Shown here one piece after another: positions 46,500 through 58,450 of a stretch of 64,000 bases of DNA (positions within the stretch are counted from its first letter, which is position 1; each line of letters opens with the position of its first letter). Below the pieces are notes generated by a model that worked only from the letters and a program-made list of their open reading frames with translations, was not told where the DNA came from and did no database searches. The position numbers and the translations under genes are program-made. Source of the DNA: Brassica napus (Eukaryota; Streptophyta; Magnoliopsida; Brassicales; Brassicaceae); NCBI RefSeq assembly GCF_020379485.1, contig NC_063449.1:34531473-34595472 (forward strand), read 5' to 3'.

Positions 46500-47290
46500 T
46501 TTCAGTCAACTCTTGCAACACAGCTTCCTGACTATTGGTTCTGACCATTTTTATAAACGTTGCATTCAAAAAAAAAAGGGATAAACGTTGCATACATTTT
46601 TCACATTGTACATAAAAAGGGAACAGCATTAGTGATCAAGAACGTTACGTTCTGTTTCCCATCTCTTCTGCTTTCCCCTGCTGCGTTAGTGTTTCATAAA
46701 GAGGAGCATCTCGCGTTTCTCTTAACCAGAGTCTCACCAACACGATAGACGTCATCATTGTACTTTCCCTTCCTAATGGGGGACTTTTCTCTCTTTTGAG
46801 AGTGTCCACGTATGCGCTTTTTTAATGATAGTGGGGCCGCGTAAAGTTGGTTTTCTCGGACGACTGATTTGTTTGGTTTTATTTATACGTGTTTGGTTCG
46901 ATGAATAATTAAATGATGGTTTGGTTCTGAGTCTCCGTGTTTGGTGTGATTTAAAGGAAAACATGTAAACGCCGCGTTTTCACCTTTATTTGATTAGAGC
47001 TTCATCGCTTTCCTTCTTTCAAAGATAAACTCGCCGTTTAATCTTCAAAGTTTCTCTTCTGATCTCTTCACATTCCATGAAGTTCAATGGATTCTTAAAA
47101 TCCGGTAACAACTGTTATACACATTAAACTCTGTAACGATTCCGACCTCTTCGTTTCTTCGCCTTCAAATCTATAAATAGTAGGGGGTGGTTGAAAGGTG
47201 GATGAACATTCGCAATCACTTTCAGTAGATCTGCCTAATTAATTGTTGCTCGTCTGACTGCTCCGTTTCTGGGACTCCAAAAACATCAAA
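46500..47290. other. intergenic stretch before the RPA-like pseudogene
   Basis: No gene recognised. The 5' end of the Helitron that terminates at 49777 may lie here, but I could not place it. Confidence 0.35.
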
Positions 47291-47305
47291 AAGCATGGTG
47301 AATCC

Positions 47306-49107
47306 ATGGCGTCACCCTACTTCTCCTTGATTAGAAGGTATTGTAACAACAAACATCTTATTCTCAATCAACAACCATCTTATTTTCGATGATCATTTTC
47401 AAACACCGCCCAATTATTTAAGTTAAATATTTATTTTGGTTTCCAGATCAACAACCATCTTAGTTTCGTTTGGTTATTTTTGTCTAAAATATTATAGCTG
47501 ATTTGTTACTGAGATAGTAATATGTTTATCACCTGTCAGATGTTGTTGGGCAAATTCCTTTTGTACAAGGTTCTGACCTCAAGTGATGACACGAGTTGAG
47601 GTCCGCTTCGTCATTGAACCGTAAGTCAACATAACCGTGATCTAGTAATCAGATATTTCAATATGTATTACAGGACCGTTGTGGTGTACCTGTCCTTATG
47701 GGACGAAGCTGCGTCAATGTTTAGGGGCCTCATCAGCTCAGGTGATAGAACCCAGTCTGTTATGGTGGTGACAACTGTGAATCCCAAAATATTTGGAGGT
47801 TTGTTATATCTGTCGAATTTTTTTATTTATTCTGGTTTTGTAAACTCATACATTGTCGGGATTGATTTTTTCTACCACCCATGATAGACGAACGACTCAT
47901 TTTCCCGCAGGTAACCTGTTACTCAACTCCACCCCAGCCACAAAATTTTATTTCGACACTAACTTTCCAGCCATTGCTGAGTTCACAGCTAGGTAAGAAC
48001 TTATTTTGGTTTGCAGATGGTCCAAAATTAAATTTCTTGCTTACAAATGTGAAGATCCAATCTGCTTGCAGCTTAGGAGATCCAGTTGGAGAAGTTTTCC
48101 CTTGTATCGATACCAAGGAAGGGATAAGGAAAAAGGAACATGTCTCCATTGGTGATCTAAACAAATTCTTCACCAACTCTGATGAGCAGGTAACAGTTAT
48201 GGTTCTAATAATTTGTAGATGTCAGTGAACTTGAGATACAACTTATTAAATAATTTGTATATTGCTTGGTGAAGACACATGAAGCAAAATTTATTTGCGA
48301 GGCTTGGGTTGTTGAGGTCCTACAACAAAAGGGGTGGTCGTTTGTCTTATGCACTGGATGCAGCAGGAAGCTAGACAAATCATGCACATCTCTCTGTTGC
48401 AACCGCTGTGTTAAAGACAAATGACCGTTATAAAGTTAGGAGTTTTGATTTTATGGATGATTATCTATGATTATTACACACTGTTTTCCTCATGCGATCA
48501 CTTATGTCTTCCGTTTTTTACAGATACCGTGTTGAACTATAAGTTGATGATGAAAATGACAATGCCACTTTTGTGATACTGCGTTGGACAGAGAGATGCT
48601 GAAACTCACTAGGCGAGATGCTGCAACTCTTACTCTAGACGAGGTTTGTTTTAAATTTCAACAAACTTTATTTAAAGTATAGCATTGTAGAAAGCATTGT
48701 GTTGTTACTAGATTCTTTCACTCATTGCCGATGAATGGTGGTGGCGGTGTTCAACTCCCACAATGCCTTGAAGAAATTGCTGGAAAAGAATTTGTTTTCC
48801 AGATACGTGTGACACCGTTTAATTTCACCCCACGCCACCGCACTTTCACTGTTTCTGGTATCAGTGACCACATCAACCCCGAGGTATTATGATATAATTC
48901 TCAGTTACGTGATAATAAAAGTCATGTTACACTGACACATTTTCATATGGTTTCCAGACTTTCAGCACCGATGAAGCTCTCATTGTTGGAGGGGAAGCTG
49001 GCGAAGCATTTGCTTCTGCCATCATCAAGGTTGAAAGTGAAAAGGATGACACAAATCCAGACGGAGTTAAGGACAAAGATGTTCGCCACATACGCACCCG
49101 TGAGTGA
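47306..49107 (+). pseudogene. RPA70-like (replication protein A large subunit) pseudogene, probably Helitron-borne
   Basis: Exon-like blocks in order: a short start MASPYFSLIRR (47306-47337); VYLSLWDEAASMFRGLI and VVTTVNPKIFGG (about 47675-47800); NLLLNSTPATKFYFDTNFP (about 47911-47992); a block ending SIGDLNKFFTNSDEQ (about 48017-48189); a zinc-ribbon-like CTGCSRKLDKSC..CCNRC (about 48270-48420); and two acidic/OB-fold blocks (48730-48885; 48958-49107). This is the C-terminal OB-fold arrangement of plant RPA1-like proteins. After the zinc ribbon the frame breaks (TGA at about 48421), and another stop lies near 48540. Plant Helitrons often carry RPA-like genes, and a Helitron 3' end follows at 49777. 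Confidence 0.75.
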
Positions 49108-49409
49108 AGTTACTGTCCCACCGTCAACCCAACTCTGTTTCTGTTTCTTAACAATTTCTTATATTAATAGTGAAAAAAGGTTTGACATTATTTAAGGAAT
49201 TTTGAAACAAAATTTTATTCACGTTACCTTTTCTTCTGTGGTCTTCTTAAGCATTTTTGGTAACATAAATTTAAATACATTACACCCAACCATTACTGTG
49301 AATTAATTATATACAAAATTATGAAAATCTACAGCGCAATTAGTCACTCCCCACTTCTCCTCACGTTTCATAATACACATTGATATTATTTCCAACAACA
49401 CACATTCAT

Positions 49410-49657
49410 TTTTTTTTTTTTTTTTTTTTTTTTTTGGATAATCCAGTATCCGACCACTTTGCGTGATCGACTAGCCCACCGGGCCTAAGCCCATGCCATT
49501 ACAGGATTTTTAAGCGTCCACTTAAGGGCCCCTGGTTACGCGAAGTGGTCTGGAGGGCGAGAGACAGCCCATGTAAATACCCTTCGTGGCCGGGGCTCGA
49601 ACTCGGGTGGCGGACACCTCAGCCGAGGTTCCTTTACCACCAGACTACGAGGCCCGG
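49410..49657 (-). mobile_element. tRNA-derived SINE
   Basis: The insert is flanked by a perfect 16-bp duplication AACAACACACATTCAT (49394-49409 and 49658-49673). On the minus strand it starts CCGGGCCTCGTAGTCTGGTGG (A-box region), has a B-box GAGTTCGAGCC, and ends in a long A tail (T run at 49410-49436 on the plus strand). Confidence 0.93.
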
Positions 49658-49748
49658 AACAACACACATTCATATAGTCTTCCCTTCTTCAACAATACTT
49701 CAAACTTTGATTTTTAAACAACAACAATATGTGCATTTGTCAACATCC

Positions 49749-49777
49749 CCGCGCTTGCGCGGAGCTACGTCACCTAG
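49749..49777 (+). mobile_element. Helitron 3' terminus
   Basis: CCGCGC-TT-GCGCGG (49749-49762) forms a 6-bp stem with a TT loop, followed by 11 bases and CTAG at 49774-49777, then T. This is the classical plant Helitron 3' end. The RPA-like pseudogene and a SINE lie upstream, presumably inside the element. Confidence 0.85.
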
Positions 49778-50175
49778 TGCAACTAGGTGCAGCAGATGCT
49801 CCTAGCATGAACGCTTGACGAGAAGAGCGAGTAATTTGGGTTTTAATCGGCGGTGACTGAATGTGAAACTGTGAAAGTTAAATGGGCTTTTAAGGGTTTT
49901 AGACCCAAAGTTGGACCAAACTGTGTTGAAACCCTGTTCGAGGCACGTGAATATGTATTGTTTGGTCCGAGTTTGTGACCGGAACTTGAACAGAACCAGG
50001 TGGAGTTGAGCTTTTTGCCGTTATCCTTCTGTAAAATACCAAAATATAAGACGTGGTCTCTTGCTTTCTTACAGTAAAAAAATGTATTTGATAAATCGCT
50101 AAGAAGTAAATAGGACATTAACAATGTCTCCAATGAAATACTATTTTTCTTTCTATTTTTTACTTAATCTAGTGT

Positions 50176-50356
50176 TTTTTTTTATAACCTTTGTGTGATT
50201 CCAAAAGCTTTCTAGGTCTAAGGACTAATCATCAAGAGGCCCATAGAAATTCAAATTTTTTTGCCATTTAAGACGTCTATGGGTGGCCAAGGAGAATCAA
50301 ATCTAGGACGGAAGCTCCAACTGTAACCCCTTTACCACTAGGTCAAGATCACTTGG
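50176..50356 (-). mobile_element. tRNA-related SINE, second family
   Basis: TTACTTAATCTAGTGT (50160-50175) and TTACTTAATCTACTGT (50357-50372) flank it with one mismatch. On the minus strand an A-box-like GACCTAGTGGTAAAGG and a B-box-like GATTTGATTC are present, and a T run at the left end represents the A tail. It differs in sequence from the SINE at 49410. Confidence 0.75.
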
Positions 50357-51161
50357 TTACTTAATCTACTGTAGCTCTATTATAAAAGAAAATATAGAAA
50401 TGTTTTCCTTTTACTCTACAAAATATTAAAAGACTGATTAATGTAATATGGCTGCTGAAATAGCAGTCTTTCCTTAAACCATTTCGATGAAATCAATATA
50501 TATTGTTTAATTTTGGTGACAAACTAAGGTTTCCTTCTCCTCTTTAAATTTTGCATAATAAATCTTTTTTTATAAACTACTAGGGTCGGCCCGCCCTACA
50601 AGCGAAAAGTTATGATAAAAGTGTTTTTTTATTTTTATATTAATTTATGAAGTATTTAAAAATTATTATAGATTAAAAAAATATTATAAAAAAATAAATA
50701 ATGAAAGAATTATGAGATCATAATAATAAATATTTTGTTTTGAATTATAATGACAACAACCTTCACTATTCTTTGATAAATAGAATTATATTTTTAATAG
50801 GTATTTTAGTTTCAAATGTTTAGTTTTATAATATATAGTAATCATTATTTATTATTATATAAATGTGCACATTACAATATACATATATATGTTGAAGAAA
50901 AAGATATAGAAGAATTATTATCAAAGAAAAGTTATTTTTATCTACGACGCACATATATCCATTAATATGTTTTATCCTATAAATTATTCGGATTGTGTAA
51001 TAAATTTTCTACTATACAAATAGCATTAAAAGTCATGTAACACAACTAATGTACACAATTATTTTTTACATATGTGAATAATTTGAAATCATATATCTCA
51101 AAACAATCAGCTTCTTTCTAAATGTATTCCCTTAAGAACGACAACATGTAAAGTTGCTTTA

Positions 51162-51330
51162 GAGCATGATTATCCGGGGTCCTTAGTGAGTTTCTTAGTG
51201 CGTGGGCCCCCACAAAACCCTTAAGGATCGGTTACAAAAACTACTAATTAAGAACCGATTTTAGTGAGTTTCTTACACTGTTCGCGGGCCCCACTGACAC
51301 GTGGCGGCCCGTGATTGGTTTGCTTTTTAA

Positions 51331-51362
<32 letters not shown>

Positions 51363-51398
51363 AGAAATCCAATGGGTTTCTTAGGGATAATCATGGCC
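51162..51398. mobile_element. TTA-type (PIF/Harbinger-like) MITE
   Basis: The ends GAGCATGATTATCC and GGATAATCATGGCC are inverted repeats with two mismatches over 14 bp; TTA flanks both sides (51159-51161 and 51399-51401). Non-coding; it contains repeated GTGAGTTTCTTA words and a long T run. Confidence 0.85.
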
Positions 51399-51401
51399 TT
51401 A

Positions 51402-52840
51402 GGTATTATTCTCTTCTTATATATAAACACAATAAATTTTACTTGTATATAATAAACTAAACTAAATGTCATTAGAAAATAAGATAATTTACTTTTTCAT
51501 CTCATAAAAACATGATATCGTAACATTTTGGTATGCTTTTAGGGTTATAAATTCTTTGAGTTCTTATACTTGATTTAGTAAATATGTTTAAGAGATTTTA
51601 AATTTTAGGAAATCAACAACAATTTTGCACTTTCTCTTTTCAAATTATTGGCAAACTATATTATGTAATTGTTAGGAAAAAAATATCAAACTATTTTGCA
51701 GAGGTGATGTATTTTCACTATATTATCATCTGCTGACTGAAAATGATATTAAAAATCTGTTTGAATTGAAAATTAAATACTAATGAGAGAAAATAATGGC
51801 TAAATGTCTTAGTATATTTGATCTTAGTAGTAAACAAAATTAAAAATTAATGCCAAATTTAGTTTTAAAGGTTTTGTAAACTTTGTTTTAAAAGGTTTTG
51901 TGTAAGTTTCCTTTTTTTAAACCAAAAAAGGGTTTTCTCTAAGTTTATGGGGGTTGTGTTGATCTTTGTTTTTGGAAACTGTTTCATGTATGAATATGTT
52001 GCAATTTTTATTTGAAAAGGTAAAATCATTTGCTTCACAGTGGAATGTTGGTCGGAAGCTCTAATGTATCCCAGTGTTCATATAAATTTACATATTTGAT
52101 AGATATTTACAAATGCTGGGATTAATTTATGTTTATACATTATTTTTGTAGTTAAAAGCTCTTATTTCGTGTTACAAAAAAAAAAGAAAAAAAGATGTTT
52201 TCTTCAAAAAAGAATTTCAGTGAAAACATATTTTCATTGATGCAGATCAAAACCAATTCAAGTGATGAGAGTAAGATATTTATTGGTAAACATAATTTCG
52301 TCAAGCAAGTTTCTCACATTCATAATCATAAGAGATTTCTAAATCCATTTATGTTAATAAAATGTAAAAATAGTGGAGAACATAGAACACATATATATTC
52401 CATAACTTATTTCTTTTGGGTGTGTTGTCATCTATATTTTGACCATAATTTTTAAAAATTTCTCTAGACTTGCTATACCATATTGCACTCTAACATTTAC
52501 TAGTTAATAACAAAATCTGAAATGTCAGCAAATAATCTTATTTTATTAGTACAAAACTGAAGAAAGGACATCGACTTTCGTCAAATACTTTCTCTACAAA
52601 AATCATCTCACTTGATCAGTTTTATTTTTTAATCAGCTTTTCCTTATATCAGTGGGTTCTTCCAAGCTAGTCGACAACGTCCGAGTCAATGGCTGCATGG
52701 AATAATAGCAACACATTCATCAAAGTAGGTTATGTACCGATAACTTTTACTAATCAGAGTGGGCCTAGATGAATTTATAAGATTGCAATGTATCTTATGT
52801 GTTTAACCAGGTTTTATTTTTAATCGGATCATAACCATAA
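51402..52840. other. AT-rich intergenic stretch
   Basis: No gene or repeat structure recognised. Confidence 0.5.
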
Positions 52841-52849
52841 TTTTAAAAC

Positions 52850-54010
52850 ACCTTTCTACAAATACAGGGTGATATAAGTTGATCTTTTATTTGGCTGATC
52901 GAATAAAGTGAACATGGAAACAGAGAAAAAACCAAGCTTGATAGAAAACAGGAGGGTCTGTGATTTTGCCTAACTTGAGCAGCTAAGCCTTGCGTGCCTT
53001 CTTGAGTGCATAAGCTGTATGGTCTCGGGAAATCTCTGGCATTTTGACTGTTAATTCCCCAGATTGTCAATTTATCCTCCTGTAAAAATCGATCCAGCAA
53101 TCATTTTTTCTTGCCACTTATTGATTATCCGAGAAAGAAAAAAGCTTACATTTTGTCAGGCTTTCTCTGCATTGCGTCATGCTCAATTCAGCACGAATCC
53201 GGAAAGGAAACACCTTGATCTTGGTACACATTTTTCTGAGCAGGGTTTTGATCAATAACGCTAACCGTTATTGCAAACAGATTATTGGCTGGGATCCATC
53301 TGACTGTAACATGATCAACATCAGGTTGTACCTACATAATGAATCAAGAAAAGAAATTATCTTTGTGAGTGAGGAAGAGGGAAACTAAAAGTGGCAAGAT
53401 ACACCCTTTGTTGAGCCGAACAGGCATACCTTGCTTCCCTAGTAACGATTCCATCTCATGTGTAAACTGTTCTAGAAGACCTCTCTTCAGTTCAACCTGG
53501 TCAATCAATTGTATTTGTAACAAAACAGTGTTAATCAGTAATGAAGATTAACACAGTCAAGCTTGTTTGTTTATTAAGCTGGCAATAGATTTTGTCAGAA
53601 ACCTTTTCTACTGCAGTACTTTCAATCCTTGAAAAATCAGAATCTTCATAAGAGTCAAATAAGCTGCAATGATAACCAGTTAGAAACAGTTACAACAAAG
53701 ATACAGTAAAGCCAGGAGAGATGGATACAATTTAAGCCTTTCACTGTTGTTTTGACCAAAGCAAGATGGAAAAAAGGTCTTCAAGAGAGAGATGATACCT
53801 TTCAACCTCTTCCTTTGGCATATCTGTAATAAGCAGTTCATCATCACCATGAAGAAGCTGAAAAATTCCAAAACATATGTAAAAATGCAACCGGAGAGAA
53901 AAGACCAAGTAATATAAACAACTATTGTAAGAAGCTCAGTACACAACCTTGGAAGCTTTAAAGATGGCATGAGGGATTTCATCCCAAGTAGAAGGACCAA
54001 GAGAAAACTG
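52850..54010 (-). pseudogene. minus-strand multi-exon gene or gene relic of unknown function
   Basis: Blocks with matching splice signals on the minus strand: an exon ending at 53948 (LGPSTWDEIPHAIFKASK); 53857-53799 (LLHGDDELLITDMPKEEVE); 53663-53603 (SLFDSYEDSDFSRIESTAVEK); 53496-53430 (VELKRGLLEQFTHEMESLL); about 53331-53260 (VQPDVDHVTVRWIPANNLFA); about 53210-53150 (IKVFPFRIRAELSMTQC); and a last block from 53079 downward (EDKLTIWGINSQNARDFPRP). The first joins agree in phase; the join into 53331 is off by one base, and the region before the first block has stops. I do not recognise the family. It could be a decaying gene or a real gene with splice sites I misread. Confidence 0.5.
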
Positions 54011-54039
54011 GATCAATTTGTTCTAGCCGAGGAAGAACC

Positions 54040-56329
54040 TGAACCAATAGGAACCAAAATTCAATTCAAAGACCGAATGTGACATATATTAATCTAACTT
54101 ATATTCAAGCAACACCTAGCTATTGATAATTACAGAACAAAACAAAAGAAAAACATGGACATAGTTATATTTTTCGACAGTCTCTCCAATACCATTAACA
54201 ATACTCTCCTTCTGCTCCTTCCTTTCTTTTCTTCTTTGTCATCGACAAAGCAACTGCAATAACAATACCTTTAGGAACCATTCATCCAATGATTTCTCTA
54301 TTCACTTTCTGAAACCAAAAAGATGTAAAGATAAAGCCAACACTTAGCTACATAACAAAGAGACTGAAGAGTACATGAAACACAACATTAAAGATGGAGA
54401 AGTTGGGGACATAAACGAAAAAAGTTCAGGCGAAAGTGATCTTTAAATAGAAGCATATCGGGTCCGAGACTAAGTAACCACCATATCCGTGAGTATATGG
54501 ATCTGGTTCATCATCCTTTGTCGAGTCCAAGATCAAACCCAAACCCATCTCTCCCTGCTCGTGATTCAATCACTTGATTTCCGGATCAGCCGGTGACGGA
54601 AACTCTTTCCACCTCATCTGACTTTTCTGTCAATCTCACCTCCAAGGTTGAAAATCAAAGGGATGACTTCTATTCTGAAAAAGGATTGATGAAGTAGCCA
54701 TTTTAGAGGAATATAGAAACCGCGTTGCAGAGATCGAAGAGAAAAAAGATTCTTCGATTCATTGTCGAAGATGAACACCAAACCCTAAAACAATTTGCGG
54801 CTGGTCTCCCTGTCTATGAAACTCAGAGTTTAAGAAGGCGATGTACTGAAACGCTGAGTTTTGTTTACATAGGACACATGTCGCCTTGACAGAAGCCGAC
54901 TTATCTGCCTGGAATCCAACGAGTCTTAAGGAGAGAAGAAGAAACTCTTCTTTATAATAATAGATTTTTATTTATGTTAATAAGTTCTTTGAACATCAAT
55001 CTCTGTTGTTTTTAAACTTCCTTCAATTTTAAGAAAAATATTCTAAAATAGCATTAAAATATATAATTACTTAAAAGAGCATACAAAGCAATTTTTCAAA
55101 AAAAATATCATTAATTAAAAATAAAAAGAATTGTTTTTTATTTGAGTTTGATTTATTGATAAGTGTTTAAAGTTTAGTATTTATAAATTTACTTAGGATA
55201 AAAGCATAAAATTTTGAGTAATTTATCATTTTATCCTTAATAAAAATACTATTTAAAAGATTTTTCTTTTTTGTTATTTTCATCGTAAGTTTTTTTTCTG
55301 ATATCTAAAAAGTTTATATTATTTTAGTTAATTTATTTAGTCGTTTGAACAAATCAACAAAACATTTCAATTTTTTTAATTAATAAATAAATTAAAAATT
55401 TGTTCGCCTTCTTCGTTTTCTTCTTCCACTAATATAGAGTAGTTTGCCTTCTTCGTTTTCTTCTTCCACTAATATAGAGTAATTCTACGCAAAGATTAAC
55501 ATTTATCTCTTATTTCAGTTTCCATATTTCCATTTTCTCATTGAAGATCTCACCTAGTTTTTTTTTAATCAAAATCTCACCTAGTTAAAAGAGTAAAATT
55601 TTGAACAAAATTAAAGAAAAACCCCAGCTATCTGATTGCATTTTCTTTAAAGTGTTCACTCAATTAAAGTTTTGGTTTTATGAACCCAGAACTCGTTTCG
55701 TTCTTTGGTGAAGTTTTCATTTAAGATAAATAATATCTTTTGGCCAAAAAAAAAAAGATAAATAACATCTTAATTATCCATAAAATCTTGATTTAAAAGA
55801 GAAAAAATATTCAGAAATTTACAAAAATACCACATTCATAATACTATTTTTCTGTTTACATTAACCGTTTTTACCTTTACTTGTAAAAGAGAAAAAATAC
55901 GTTTATAACCCTAGGGTTAATATGATTTATGGATAATTATGACTTTTTATTTCTCATTTCAATATATCAATTTTTTTCTGATATTTTTTTTGGTATGTTC
56001 AATAGTTTAAATTTAATTGACTTTTCCCACTGTTATTTATATTTACTAGAGCTTCATAAACTCTATAATTTTTATTATACAATAAAGATATCTACCTATA
56101 TATAAAACACCTATAATCTTTCCTTGTTTTCGCCGCGGCCGTAAACTCGCGTTGCGCTTAGCACCGTCGCGATTTGGTGCAATACAGTCAATTAATCGGA
56201 TATTTTTTAAAATAATCGTTTTTGAAAGTTGTGTTCAAAATCACATACATATGTGTTATACTTGATATATTATAGTTAAAACCTACAAGAATAGCGGAAA
56301 AAAAACAATTGAATCGAAAAGCAAAAAAA
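54040..56329. other. intergenic stretch, partly relic upstream sequence of the minus-strand gene
   Basis: On the minus strand a short frame MATSSILFQNRSHPFDFQPWR near 54710-54640 and another starting MGLGLILDSTKDDEPDP near 54550 look like gene remnants, but they do not join. A 43-bp direct repeat (TTTGCCTTCTTCGTTTTCTTC...ATATAGAGTA) stands near 55400-55441 and 55442-55481. Otherwise AT-rich DNA. Confidence 0.4.
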
Positions 56330-56410
56330 ATGGCGGCTGTAACTTTGGGAGAGAAAGTGCAGGTCTACGTTGAAGACAAGGTCGTTTTTGTCATTTTCCT
56401 ATTAATTAAC
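56330..56410 (+). other. short open frame, possible first-exon scrap
   Basis: MAAVTLGEKVQVYVEDK, preceded by an A-rich leader and followed by an AAG/GTCGTT donor-like site. No continuation is recognisable downstream, so this may be a fragment or chance. Confidence 0.2.
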
Positions 56411-56891
56411 CTAAAATTGGAACAAAAATGCTTGGTAATTTACTCAATCCCGGGTACTAAGAAGAATATAGGAAGCCAATAACCACTAGACTGTGGGCCA
56501 TTTATGGGTGAAACTCTACACAAAGAATATATTTAACCTTAAACTACTCGCCGATTAATCCACGTACAATATCCGATTAATTGATTCGACGCTAGGTTCT
56601 ATCCGACAACACACGTTGCGTCTAACGAGTTTCCGAACAAGGAATTTTTCTAATTAAAATCTCTACCACAAGAAATCAAAATATGATGGGTAAATACATA
56701 TACTTATCAAGATTTTAGAAATTCCTTTTCTATAGAATCAGTGTCTCTTTTTTTTTTTGTCAAAAAAATCAGTCTCTAAAGTTTCTTAACAAGATACAAA
56801 AATCGGGGTTTTGAAAAATTAGGTCAGTTCAATTTGTTTTTGGGTCGGGTTCAGATAGATCTGATAAAATGGCCAGACTGACTAAAGAGTT

Positions 56892-57157
56892 TTTTTTTTT
56901 TTTTTTTTGATAACTCTGGTATCTGTGCAGCCACATTTCAAACTATCCCTCCAAAAGGGGTCCAGCGCCCCAACGGAAGGGATGTTAAATCCGTTGTGGC
57001 CAAGGCTCGAACCCGGGTGGCGGGCAGTACAGCTGTACCTCCTTTACCACCAAGCTACGAGCGCTTGGTTATTTCTTTTTTTTTGAACCGATTTTATTTA
57101 TGTTTTGGTTACAAAATATGTACAAATCAAGTATTTTAAAACCGAAAAACCAATTTT
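56892..57157 (-). mobile_element. tRNA-derived SINE with extra 5' sequence
   Basis: On the minus strand GCTCGTAGCTTGGTGGTAAAGG (A-box region) and GGGTTCGAGCC (B-box) match the family of the SINE at 49410; the T run at 56890-56909 is its tail. The only good flanking duplication is CTGACTAAAGAGTTT (56878-56892 and 57158-57172), which places about 90 bases of unrelated sequence (57069-57157) upstream of the SINE inside the insertion. Confidence 0.75.
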
Positions 57158-57284
57158 CTGACTAAAGAGTTTTCCCGGTTCGGTTTTAAACACGACATAG
57201 GCATTACACTTTTTCTTTTCATTTTTGCATTATAACCCCAGTAAATTTCTAGAAAATTTACTCATCAGTTGTGAAAATAAAAAA

Positions 57285-57647
57285 ATGGCCACGAGGGTCG
57301 AAAGTGAGAGTGACGGAATCTCCGCCGCCGTAAGAGGCCCTAGCCACCGCTTCCGTTCAAACGACCGTTCTGATTTCATCAGCTCACTACCCGACGCGAT
57401 CATCCATCACATCCTCTCCTACATTCCGACCGAGTACGCAATCATAACCTCCGTCTTGTCCAAACGATGGAAGAATGTATGGTGCGAAACCCCTTCTCTC
57501 TCCTTCCATTGCCACACATCAGATCGTCCTGATTCCATAAGCAAAACTCTAGCCACCTTCACGGCTCCCAAAATCAGGAGCTTCCATGTTGCGCAGCAGG
57601 GAAAACTTAGTATGATAAATAATTTTAATGGTCACATCATTGCTTGA
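57285..57647 (+). pseudogene. F-box protein, truncated to 120 aa
   Basis: After a polar start the F-box reads [19 protein letters not shown] and [11 protein letters not shown] (residues about 34-65), followed by the LSFHCHTSD segment typical of plant F-box/LRR/FBD proteins. Family members usually run to 350-450 aa; here homology ends at about KIRSFHV and the frame stops at 57645-57647. F-box proteins recruit substrates to SCF ubiquitin ligases; without the LRR/FBD part this copy is unlikely to bind a target. I chose the ATG at 57285 because it follows an A-rich context directly before MATRVESE. Confidence 0.75.
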
Positions 57648-57649
57648 TT

Positions 57650-58180
57650 GGATTACATATTTAGTAGAGAAAATTACTAGAATTTATAAGAAAAGTTGGT
57701 TAACATCTTTTAAAAATTACTAGAATGTTTACATACCCATAGTAAATGACTGTAAGGACTTTTGGTTAGTTTTTTTTAATTGAAATTATTTTTAAATATT
57801 AAATCCACATCACTAATTAAATATACACATCATCATAATAGAAACCAAACCGTCTCTTCTTCATCATAACTACATAGAAGTAAAAAAAAAAACTAACTAA
57901 GAACATTGTCTTTGTCGTCCCGAAGAAGGAACCGTCGAAGAAAGAACCGCGAGGATACTCCCACTCTCCGTCATCGACATTGTCTGTGTTTACTTCCTCT
58001 TCCTCGAACTAACTCTCTGTCGTGATACTCTGTTTTCTCCGTTATCGTCGTGCCCGAAATCGTCGTCTTCAATCGTTTGTACGAAATCGTCTTCGCCGCC
58101 GTCTTCGCCGCATTCTTATATACGAGTTTGTTTTTTCCGGTAGGATATCGCGACGTTATATATTATATTTTGTTGCGACT
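57650..58180. other. stretch between the F-box relic and the motif array
   Basis: No gene recognised; 57900-58140 is C/T- and CGTCG-rich and may be leader sequence of the following gene. Confidence 0.35.
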
Positions 58181-58182
58181 GA

Positions 58183-58450
58183 GATAGGGGTATGTTGCGG
58201 CTGTGATATGGTTTTGTTGAGGGTTTTGTTGTGTCTGAGTTAGGGTTTTGTTGTGACTGAGTTAGGGTTATTTTATGGCTGAGTTATCGCTGTGTCATGA
58301 CTAAGTTAATGTTATGTTGTGGGTGAGTTACTTTTATGTTGCGGCTGAGTTACTGTTATGTTGTGGCTGAGTTATTCAAACATTTTGTGGCTGAGTTATT
58401 GTTATTGTACGGATGTGTTATTGTTATCTTGTGGATGATTTATTGTTGGG
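58183..58450 (+). repeat. GGCTGAGTTAT motif array A (direct), about 12 units
   Basis: Units of about 22-32 bases built on (T/C)G(T/C)GGCTGAGTTATTGTTATGT, with decay. Examples: 58277, 58343, 58365, 58389. It ends just before the ATG at 58463. Confidence 0.85.

Noticed and set aside
58183..58450. CRISPR array or ordinary minisatellite
   Set aside because: Plant DNA; unit lengths vary, there are no unique spacers, and the same motif recurs at distant non-coding sites in both orientations.
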